Part shown: positions 48,887 to 58,837 of the stretch, piece after piece
How the letters are laid out: every line of letters begins with the position of its first letter
Position numbering within the stretch: position 1 is the first letter of the stretch
Source: Chiridota heheva
Lineage: Eukaryota > Echinodermata > Holothuroidea > Apodida > Chiridotidae
NCBI GenBank assembly: GCA_020152595.1
Contig: JAIGNY010004072.1
Span: 2,100,001 to 2,164,000 of the forward strand
Length of the DNA stretch: 64,000 bases
Direction: 5' to 3'
Made by a program: the position numbers and the translations under genes
Notes under the pieces: generated by a model
Databases searched by the model: none
The model's input: the letters and a program-made list of their open reading frames with translations, nothing else
What the model was told of the DNA's origin: nothing

Positions 48887-49042
48887 ATGAGTCCTCCACT
48901 TATCACATCAGCTTTAGCTAAAATCAGCAAACTTTGTGAAAATGATGCTGATGTAGGTATAGACAAACTACAGTGTCTTATTATTTCACAATATGAGATT
49001 AAAAAACAAAAATCATCAAAAATGTACAACCTAATACTATAG
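48887..49042 (+). pseudogene. Short frame conserved between 4.3-kb element copies
   Basis: 51 codons, MSPPLITSALAKISKLCEND near the start. In copy 2 (about 60510-60640) the same frame is recognisable (ISPALINTALAEISKFCE) but has lost the ATG and carries a one-base deletion. It may be a remnant of an element-encoded exon. A 79-codon frame on the opposite strand overlaps it. No family is recognised, and chance cannot be excluded. Confidence 0.2.
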
Positions 49043-50842
49043 ACCTCATGGTTGTCAAGTGTGGCCTATAGTCAACTGAGCTAAGCCTTGTAAAAGACAT
49101 GGTGAAGTGTGATTTTTCATGACTGTTTAATGCAAACAAAAGCCTGATTTTGATGTTGAATATTCAATAGTGGGGTTTGTGTCTCTTTTTGGTTATGCAG
49201 ACCAATTTTTATGAAAAAGGTACACTAAAATTACCATTTCATTTCCTCATATGCTGATAACAGTACATTCCACTGACCAAGAAAATTATTATACATGTGC
49301 CTAGAGTTAGAAAACATTTTGGAGGGTATTGTATACTACAAAATGATATACAGGTATTCAGCTCACTAATATCTGCTACAAAATTTATTTATATTGCAAA
49401 AATATTCTTACTCTGTAGTAAAGTCAATGATTTCTAACAATTATACAACATAAAAGTTGGAATACTATACACTGTAATAATTTGTTCATTGTATACCAAA
49501 GCAAACACAAATGAGAGCAAAACTAAAGATTGCCTATCAATGGAAGAGAAATTTCATGCGGCAAAATTTTCAAGTTAAGCTTTTTTTTCTTCTTTTTTCT
49601 AACTTGAAAGCTTGAGAAACTTTTGCAAACAAATTGAAAGCAAGTTAAATAAGTAATAAACATAGAATTTAAAAAAACCGCACCAATGGAGTGGAAGTAA
49701 TTAGGCTGCAATACAACATAAAGGCATGTTCCAAAGAGTTTTATGATTATTTTTGAAGTTAAACTTGATGAATTTAGGGTCTGCAATTGTTGGTAAGTGA
49801 GGTTAAACAGAAAAATGTCAATGAAACTGTAAAACTATATATCAAAATGGAAATAAAAGAAATCATAGAGCAATTTCATCTATCTCTACCAATTTAACAA
49901 GTTGGCAGTAAGTTGGCAGTTGACTTATTTTCACTTTGTTTTATGCACACCTATCTGCCTGTCTAAACAAGTTGGCAGTAGCGTCTCCTATCTGCAAGCT
50001 GGTCAGCCTTTTAGACTTTGTTTGATGGATGTTTTGTTGGTAGGCACATTCCAACTATAAAACTGATTAGACCTATATTGGTATCATGTCCACCCCACCC
50101 TAGCTAACAATTGTAATGCTGCATTTCAAGCATGGCTTTTTTTTTTATCAAGACAGACATTTACTCTTCTTCTTTTCTTTTTTTTATTAGCTGACGTTTT
50201 CTCTTCTTTTTGTTAATGACTGCTGAAGTTTATTGATATACATAGGCCCTACTGTACAATATATTATAATCCAGTAAATCTTGCTAGTGTACACATAACA
50301 AATGTCTCATAGTAAATGCGCGTGTACAGTGAGTATGTGACTAATAACTAACCCCACTCCACTCTACTATAACATGTATAAATTATCTGAAAACCATCTT
50401 TCTTGAGTCTGTGGAAAAATGGAGATATTCCCTCAATAACAAAACAGCAAAAGTAAACAACAAATTGCAACGAAATGAAAAGTAATATTATAAGCTTGAA
50501 ATGAACATGTTGTTACAAATTCTAATTAACAAATCGATGGGGAACTTGAAGGCTTGAAGCTTTCTCACATCAATACCTATATCTACCAAACTGCAAATGG
50601 TTTCACACAATGTAGCCCAGGTCAGAGTACACTAACGTTACATTACTGTAGCCTGGCTAGCCATCACAATGGCCTATGACTACCCCGGCGACGCTTTTTG
50701 AAAGCAATCAATCGCTACATACATGTCTGAATAAAATAAGATTTGATAAGCAACTTATTCTTGTTCCTAAATAAAACTGAAATTATTACCCATATTTCTC
50801 AGCGTTTACGTCGGTCACTTAAGATTAAACTGCTGGCGTACG

Positions 50843-50947
50843 TAAGATAACAAGATGACGTGAATCACCCAATATAAAATCCCAAACTAACGCCACCACC
50901 ACCGGTCACCACAAAAATAAAAGACGCCCAGATTTAGTAAAAAACTT
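50843..50947 (-). mobile_element. CR1-like LINE 3'-UTR insertion inside 4.3-kb copy 1
   Basis: AGATAACAAGATGACGTGAA, AAATCCCAAACTAACGCC, ACCACCACCGG and AAAAGACGCCCAGATTTAGT match the CR1-like 3' end. Copy 2 runs GTACAACGTTAGCTTCAGAC with no such sequence, an empty site. The insertion therefore post-dates the split of the two 4.3-kb copies. Confidence 0.85.
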
Positions 50948-52662
50948 ACGACGTTATCTTCAGACTGATCAACAACAACTGGCACAATTAAGATAGCAAA
51001 TTATTTAAGGTCTACTGAAATTGTTCAAGACATCTACTAGTTTTCATCATTTATCCCTAATCAGAAAAGTTGTTAGCGTATTATTTTTCTTGAAATATTG
51101 TTAGGCCTAAGTTAGTAAGTACGATACATGCAGCATGCCTGTCTACAATCTAACACTGCGATCTTGTCGTCCTGCATGTACTGTAAAAAGAAATCGTTCT
51201 TTTTTGTCTTCTTGTTAGAAATAAAATGAATGTTAATCTTGATTAAAAAGACAAGTTATGATTAAAACTAATATAAACATAATAAATCTTCATAAGTACA
51301 GAATTTCACTTTTTTTTTTTTTTTTTTTTTTGGGGATTAAATTTGCAATAGGCCTATTCTTTATTGTGTCCAATTTTTAATGTACCGACATATCTGCTGC
51401 CCTCTCTTAGAACCAACATGGGTAGAGGATGAACCAAAAAGCATCACGTACTGAGGTATAAGAGTTTCGATTTTCGGCCTATATGTAATATAGGCTGAAT
51501 GACGTCACACTCTCTGACTATATACTTTGTAAGGTTCAAACTGCTGCGTTTGCTTATCATAGAAGCGTAGCTGAATTTCGACTACGCCCTAGACAGCTAG
51601 AGTAATTTAGGCCTTTCCGTTACGATCTCAGGTCAACTTTTGACAATGCCTTTATTCTTCATGGATCACTTTTACGTAATACAAAATAAATAGATATATG
51701 CAATGATACTGATACTATATTGAGACGTTCACTTATGTTTTGTGCGTGAGTTTAATAAAGAAAGATGTGAAAAGTTGCGTTTTGTTTAAGATCCTTCGCT
51801 ACTGACTTATCTTTCGAACAGCGCTTTAGGTGGATGTATCTAATTAGTTGAAAAGTTATGGAACAATAGGGCGTCGGTGAAGTCAACGTGCGTATAGACC
51901 TTTTCAAACCGAGTTTAGTCGAACGTGATTTCTTCAGTACTTCGACCAATCAAATGCTGAGGAACTTTTCGCCTGTTTCCCAACCAATCAGGTGCAAGTT
52001 TGAGGGGAAATGTGAGCAGCAATACGCGCGCTTATCTCCTTCATTTATAACGCACGTATGATCGTGCCCCTGAAAACATTTTTTCATACGCTTGGTCTCA
52101 TACCGTGCGTGAATTGTGCAGACGGCCAATATTCCTCCAGTATTGTATAGGTCAATAAGATTCTTCCAGTATACGATTGGTCCATTATGGATACGTGGAT
52201 CTCGGCCATGTGGCATTAAATTAGCTATCCGGAAATTGCCGATTTAGATTTGAAAAAGTCTATAGCATTAAATTGAACACTGCGCGCATTTACTGACAAA
52301 CATTTTCATAAAAGTAGTGCCAGCGCACTCGGGTGACACGGGCACTAATTGTGTACGCGTTTTTAAAAGTGAGGGATTTGCGAAGTAATCGGAATGTCAT
52401 TTATTCCGTAATTTATACATTTTTTACGTACAAAATGTTCAACATTTCATTTGTAACTTAGTTTGAAAGATACTTTAAAGTTTCAAGACGTTAATGAAAT
52501 CAAAACCATAGCTCGTAAGTACTTTTCTCAGTTTTAAGAAGGGTTTTCATTTTCATGATTACGTCATTTGTTGTTGTCTGAGTGGTTTTCAACGTTACGA
52601 GTGTATTGTGCAAGTATTGCCTTGCTAGTAATGCCTGCTGAGTGACGTGTTTATCTCACTAA

Positions 52663-54150
52663 TAGTTACATGGCAAACTGGTCACCCTTTTTTTTAAATA
52701 GGATTGACATTAGCAATAATCTCCAATCACTAGGAACAACACCAACATCAAAGCACTTTGAAAAGATGATACTCTGCAGGGGAACAGAAAGAACATCAGA
52801 ACACTCGCGTAAGACAGCATGATGTATACCATCCGGATCAAGTGCTTTATTTGAAATCAAACCCATCAACATTTTAAACACAACATCAACTGAAAATTCA
52901 ATATCTTTAATGGATACTGGAGAGTGCACACTAAAATAATCCACAACATCATCAGCAAGGGACTCCTTAAAAACAGACACAAAGTAGACCTTCAAAACCT
53001 CAGCCATATTCTTATCTCTATTGATAGTAACACCATCAGTACCCTGAAGGGGACCAACAACATCCTTGTTTTTTTTTGCTTTGAGCGGACATAAAAATGA
53101 AACGACCTAGGATTAATCTTAACCTCTTTGGACAAACGTTTTTCAAAAAGCACTTTAGTATCTCTCATCAAACCCTTTGTGAACTTTTCATGATCCCTAT
53201 ACTCAGCAAGCTCCGCAGGGCACCCACTATGTTTGTAACTTTTTCTTTTTCCGAACAGCCCGTAAAACCACCGAGACATTCACACTGGTCGATTTCGCCT
53301 ACAGACTTTCTTTCATGGGGCAAACCTATTTACACCCTCCAAAACTTTAGAGCAGAAAACATCCCATGCTTTAGAAGGATCTAAGTCACAGAGCAAAGTA
53401 GTCTAATCGAATGACAAATTATGCTGAAATGCAGCAAAGTCAGCATTATTAAAAGTCTAATAGCAGTTTATTAGCTGAAAAAGCCTTTGTGAAACAATAC
53501 AGATTAAAACTAATGAAGTCATGATCACTACACTCTACCTTACCGCTCGTTACTTAGCACAGGGAAGTGCTTAGCACATTTTTAACCATACTTTCTTCAC
53601 TACTGAAAATCTAATCAAGACAATTTCTACCACGCGTGGGAAACAATACATGCTGGGTGAGAAAGCCATCGGATACAACTTCCAGGAAATCTTCATTATA
53701 TTGACCACTAGTACAAAGATTCCAAGCAATGTCTGGAAAATTAAAATCCCCCAAAATAACCCTCTTAGCACTTAGAAGCAACTTTCCTGAAGCAGTCAAG
53801 CAATTTCTGATTGTTCTCAGAGCTAAAATTTGGTGATCTATACACAATACCAACAACCACTGAACTACCAACATCGCCATCTACAATAAGCTCACACCAT
53901 AGGCAATTTGAAAAACCAAAAGAAAACTTTATTTTTCCAGACATTGATTGGAATCTATACAATCAAGACTGTCTTTCACAAACAAAACACCACCGCCTAT
54001 ACCATTGAGCATATCTGTTCTGTCTTGGCTGAAAAATGAGTACCATGAAATATGTATCTCTGAATCACTAATGTTGCTCTAAATCCAATTCTCAGGTGAG
54101 TCGGAATTTTAGTTTGCTTTATCAATTTTCGACATGGTTTCAAATCAATT
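52663..54150 (-). mobile_element. CR1-like LINE, 5' segment (endonuclease to RT start)
   Basis: Minus strand: ISDSEIHIS, DRTDMLNGIGGGVLFVKDSL, VVVGIVYRSPNFSSENNQ, VILGDFNFPDIAW (APE endonuclease GDFN-P), PTRGRNCLDL, FVSVFKESLADD, ISNKALDPDGIHHAVLRECS (RT block 1) and FKKKGDQFA at the break. These are the standard CR1 endonuclease and RT N-terminal motifs. Multiple stops. It continues at 46257 after the 6.4-kb insertion. Its 5' end fades near 54150, so ORF1 is absent. Confidence 0.87.
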
Positions 54151-54339
54151 ATATTTCGATAGCCACGTGAGATTGTAGAAAACATAATGAAGTAAGACTG
54201 TAGGATTTTCATGTATGCTGGTGTTTATCATATGATACTAAAATATTGAGTGCATTAAATGGATCGTCCTCAGCGTGTTTTTACGCTCCGCACACAAATC
54301 TGTCAATCATCTCACATACACCCGTTCAACGCGAGATCG

Positions 54340-54999
54340 GGACTGAATGTCCATTCCAATCTGTGCGCATCACCAATGTTGTTTCATTCTTAGATCAGTG
54401 ATTGGCTATTTCATACACCATGCAAAAAACGCCTCTAATTTGTCTCCACGTGTTGGCATCTTTCATATCAAAACTGAACATTGCTCAAAGGAAAAACTTT
54501 CATTTCTTTTTATTTTACGTTTTAAAAAAAATAATTTTTGCATTTTCTATTTTGTTTTTGATTACTGAACGTATCTGTTTGCTTTTCACATTGTCAATAA
54601 TCGTAATTCGTGTATAGTGAGCATTACATAAAAACTTACTTCCGGTGCCCAAGTAGTACCCAGCTGAGTGTGTGTGATGTCGCATGCACACACTATAAAG
54701 AGGGTGTGTTCCGACGTCATCTGCGCACGGTGTAGCGAATCATTCAATCACTGGTCAAAAAATTGTAAACAAACAAAGAGTGCTCAGCAAAATACGCTCT
54801 TGGTTTGCCTCCATGCATGTGTTGACATCTTTTATACCAAAATTAATATTGCTAAAAATTTTTTTATTTAATCACGCTTATTTTACCTTGAAAAATGGTT
54901 ATTTTTGCATTTTCTATTTTGTTTTGATTTCGGAAAGTGTCAATAAGCGTTATTCGTGTACAGTGAGCATTGCATAAAACCTTACTTCCGGTGCCCGAA
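54340..54999. repeat. ~345-bp tandem repeat, two units
   Basis: GTGAGCATTACATAAAAAC then TTACTTCCGGTGCCC occurs at 54618 and again with few changes at 54963. CTCCACGTGTTGGCATCTTT (54445) corresponds to CTCCATGCATGTGTTGACAT (54808). Further partial units lie at 56787-56830, 57165-57320 and 63225-63450, so the array once extended across this region and was broken up by insertions. Confidence 0.8.
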
Positions 55000-56786
55000 T
55001 AGTCAGATAACATATGACTGTGTACTGTAGCCGTACGCATCGGCTGTACACAGTCAGAAGTCGTTGTGCAAATTACAACGTGGAAAACGTTTACATTGCT
55101 CAACATAATATCGTAACCGAATATTGACGACGCACGACATAAAATAAGCCATTCCGCGACGAATTTGTGGCTGTTGCCTTTTGTAATTATAAGTTAAAAG
55201 ATTTGTGCTACTATGTAAAAATAGTATGAACATACTAAAAAAGACTTAGTCTTAATGGGCACCTACGTTTTAAACCTCAATTGCTTTTAAAAATTACTTG
55301 AAAAATAAACAAATATTTCACTGATCCTTCTCCACGATGGTTCACTGTACACTGAAGTGTCTGTACCTAATTAATTGAAAATACTGCGAACGGGCCAAGC
55401 GGCAATAGAATCCGCGGGCGTACACTTAACAAAGCTTGGATGTTGAAAGTATGAACGAGATCTGACAACATACGTAACATATACCACACGGTGAATGTAA
55501 ACGAGATTAATAACCATATCAATCACTTGTTCATGAACACAGGCGGAATTTGAGAGGGAAATTGAAAGGAAGGCCACCCCTCCCCCTCTCCACACACACA
55601 CACACACCCCCTAACACACACACACACACTGTTCCCGAATTTGTACCTTTTGTAAGATTATTTTCTGCATTTTAGCGTGATTTTGTACCCAAAACTTTTG
55701 ACTTTATCCCATTTTCGGTAGGAAAATTCCGCCCACTTTTCATGTTGGTATGCGTCATGAGGCTGCATTGGTCCGGAATGAGGAGTATGGCAATTACTTG
55801 ATTACTGAGCCAAAATATATGAATTATGTTTGGACGAAATATTTTGTTACAGATCTACAATTTAATTGACAAAACAGTATTTTTTAAATAATAAATGAAG
55901 ACTCCCCCTCCCCCTTCACCACACTCCACCCAGTAGATAGAATTTCTGAGCCCAAGCAGTATTCATTTTGAAAAAGCACTTTTGTAATATTTGTTTAAAA
56001 GTATCCGCAAATTCCGCCACAAATTCTCGCACCTTTGACAGTAATTGAGGTGAACTTTTCATTTTCAAAAGGGGCACTTTATTCATTTTTGTATGGGGCA
56101 CGTTCCCCATACCCTCCCTGTTCCTACACTTATGTTTTGAGCATCACGACATGGACATGAAATTCATTAAAACAAATATGCAATAACTGCCTGAAGAACA
56201 ATTATTGACTAAGCTAGACTTTTTTTTTTTTAGCTGTTAATAGGCCTGAATTTTTTCCCCGAATATTTGTTCAGAGTTTTGCCACGTATATTTTATTTCT
56301 TTCAAATGATATTTAATTGCATATCAAACATGCTCCTCCATGCTGCCATGTGATGTAAACTATTTCTTGCGCTGGTGACTTGTTGTCTTTCGGGGAAGAT
56401 CGTAAGTGCGAATATCTGAAAACTTACACTCGCCAGCGTAATCTGGCCTGAGCTGTGTGTGCGTTACTTGTGTGCGCCCGTCGCGATTCAGACGGACAAA
56501 GTTGTCAAGGTAAACGATTAGCTCCGAAAATCATTCAATTTCATTCTTTTTTGTTGTATTTAAGGAGATAAAAATGTATTTAGTAAGTTTGAAATATTAT
56601 TGTCATCAAATTGGTAGCTCGTCAGTACTGTTTTTAATGGCTTTGCCATCATAATTTGTGAAGTGTTGGTCGTATGATAAGTCAAAATGAAAATCCTAAT
56701 GGAAGTTTGTGTTAGGTTGTCTCACTCAGTATTTCAAGTAGTGTCTAGCATATAGGGCATACTGAGTGAGATGTTTATCTCACTAG
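55000..56786 (+). mobile_element. hAT-like non-autonomous element, 1.8 kb, copy B
   Basis: Starts TAGTCAGATAACATATGACT and ends GAGATGTTTATCTCACTAG; inverted copy of 42400-44172. It sits between CTTCCGGTGCCC and ACCAAGAGGCACCC, i.e. inside a 345-bp repeat whose intact form (GTACCCCAAGAGGTACCC) is seen at 63360. The flanking octamers are poorly matched, so the duplication has decayed. Both ends carry long hairpins (55015-55056; 56720-56783). The interior includes a (CA)n tract and a GGCGGAATTTG segment. No transposase. Confidence 0.82.
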
Positions 56787-57330
56787 TAACCAAGAGGCAC
56801 CCAGTGTGACGTCACCTGCACATACTATATAGTTACTTTCAGTTATCGAAACAATCTGTAGAGGTATTCCACGATTATGTGACTTTTTGACAAATTAACA
56901 CGCAGAAGCTGAGCACGGGGAAATACAAAAGCTACCGTGACAACAAACAACAGTAGAAACATTTTTTCATTTCATTTCACAAAAATATACAAATCAATTG
57001 TAGGTGCTGTTAACAATAATCAAAAGAATTATTACTTGACTGATTTTCTGATTGTAAAGAAAACAATGATAAGTTTTCGAAAAACACGACAACAAATATC
57101 AACGCCAACTTGACAAAACTTACCCTTCAAGATTTTAAGTTAGCGTGCGCGAAGCGCGTGTGAAAACACGTGAAAAACCTTTATTAAGTGTGTGCTCCGA
57201 CGTTATCCGCGCACGGCGCAGGAAATCATCTATTCACTGGTAAAGAAATTGTAAACAAATAAAGAGCGCACAGCAAAACATGCTTTTGGTTTACCTCCAC
57301 GTGTCGGCATCTTTCAAATCACTAAGAATA
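56787..57330. repeat. Remnants of the 345-bp tandem repeat
   Basis: AAGAGGCACCCAGTGTGACG at the left and GTGTGCTCCGACGTTATCCG..TTTACCTCCACGTGTCGGCA at the right match parts of the 54340-54999 units. About 330 bp of unrelated AT-rich DNA separates them. Confidence 0.65.
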
Positions 57331-57429
57331 TGAAGTTAGTGAGTCTCGCCTGCCATATATCTTAGATTTTGGTATTTTACAATTAGCAACAACGCATGAT
57401 TTTACAACTAACATAGATTAGAAAAATGT

Positions 57430-58770
57430 GTCCCCACACCCACTTTATTTTAAGAGATATCATAGATATTAATATTTTCATTGTTCTGAAAAGAAGCTAA
57501 TTAGTATGCACACACATTCCCCAATCATCTCAACTGAACAGTACTAATTCCTTATTTATAAGTTATTATCTCAGGTTAAATATTTTGTATGAAAGTATTA
57601 TTATGCAAATAACCTAATTTGTATGCACACTATACCCCACCATTGAGTGTAGACCGTGCTCTTCACATATATGATCATTTGTGTAAACAAAATCCCCACA
57701 CCCACTTCAATTTCAGAGATATCATAGATACACATATTTTTATTTTATACTAATAAGCTAATTAGTATGCGCACAAAAAAAAAAAATCATGATTAACTGA
57801 GCAGTACCAATACCGTCTACCATAGTACCAAGTACCAAGTTATTATCTCAGGTTAAATATTTTGTACAAAAGTCTATTCTTTCTTATGCAAATAACCTAA
57901 TTAATATGCACATTACACCTCACCATTCAGTGTAGACAATGCTCTTCACATATATGATCATTTGTGTAAACAAAATCCCCACACCCACTTTAATCTCAGA
58001 GATATTATAGATACAGATATTTTCATTTTATGCTAATAAGCCAATTAGTATGCACACACAACCCCCCAATTATGCTCAATTGAATAGTACTAATGTCCTC
58101 TACCCCTGTGCAAAGTTACATGGATGTGCACTATTCATAACTTAAGTTATGATCTCAGGTTAAACACTTTGTACAGAAGTCTACTGTTATGCAAATAACC
58201 TAATCAATATGCACACTACACCTCACAATTAAGTGTAGACAATGCTCTTCACGTATATGATCATTTGTGCAAACAAAATCCCCACATCTATTTTAATTTA
58301 AGAGATATCATAGATAGAAATATTTAATTGTTATGCAAATAAGCTAATTAGTATGCACACACAACTTCCCAACCATGCTCACCTGAACAGTACCCATGTC
58401 CTCTACCCATGTGCGAAGTTACATTAATGTGCACCATTCATAATCTAAGTAAAGAGCATATGTTAAACATTTTGTACGAAAATATATTGTTATGCAAATA
58501 AACTAATTAATATGCACATTACACCTTATCATTAAGCGTAGACAATGCTTTTCACATATCATGATTATTTGTGTTAACAAAATCCCCACATCCACTTTAA
58601 TTTAAGAGATATCATAGATAGAAATATTTGCAATGTTATCTAAATAAGATCATGAGTATGCGCACACATCTCAATCATGCTCAATTGAACAGTACCCATA
58701 TCCTCTACCCCTGCGCCAAGTTACAGGAATGTACACCATATAACTTAACTTATGAGCGCATGTTAAATAT
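57430..58770. repeat. Satellite array, ~302-bp dimer, second family
   Basis: TATGCAAATAACCTAATTNNTATGCACA-type starts occur at about 57602, 57885, 58189 and 58490, spacing 283, 304 and 301 bp. Between them a second half begins AAGC(T/C)AATTAGTATGCACAC, so each unit is a dimer of roughly 143 and 160 bp. Other constant blocks: GTGTAGACAATGCTCTTCAC, AACAAAATCCCCACA, AGAGATATCATAGATA. The core CTAATTAATATGCA is shared with the 7905-8900 array. Confidence 0.88.
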
Positions 58771-58837
58771 TTGTGGACAACGACGCCAGGATGATCCCTA
58801 TGTCTCTTCAGCCTGCTTCGCAGGCGAGACAAAAACC

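Larger units (their letters stand above)
47221..51516. mobile_element. 4.3-kb TIR element, copy 1
   Basis: Left end CAGGGAGCGTGACGTC and reverse complement of the right end CAGAGAGTGTGACGTCATTC; similarity of the two ends extends about 75 bp through TATAGGCCGAA and GAAACTCTTATACCT. The whole body is collinear with copy 2 (58838-63195). Flanks share CTATAT on both sides. CAGGG/CAGAG termini suit hAT, but the duplication length is unclear. The interior is AT-rich and essentially non-coding. Confidence 0.83.
46258..52662. mobile_element. 6.4-kb composite insertion splitting the CR1-like LINE
   Basis: Starts TAGTCAGATAACATTCTGAC and ends GTGACGTGTTTATCTCACTAA, the same termini as the 1.8-kb hAT-like family but with a different interior. 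The flanks TAATTACA (46250-46257) and TAGTTACA (52663-52670) match at 7 of 8. Joining the LINE across it gives KKGDQFA-CNYKPVSLSS, the normal RT order. A 4.3-kb TIR element (47221-51516) is nested inside, leaving about 2.1 kb of outer element. No transposase frame was seen. Confidence 0.82.

Noticed and set aside
55000-56786. Helitron with CTAG end and 3' hairpin
   Set aside because: The CTAG and hairpin fit, but related copies have 8-bp flanking duplications (7 of 8 at two loci) and inverted termini, which Helitrons lack.
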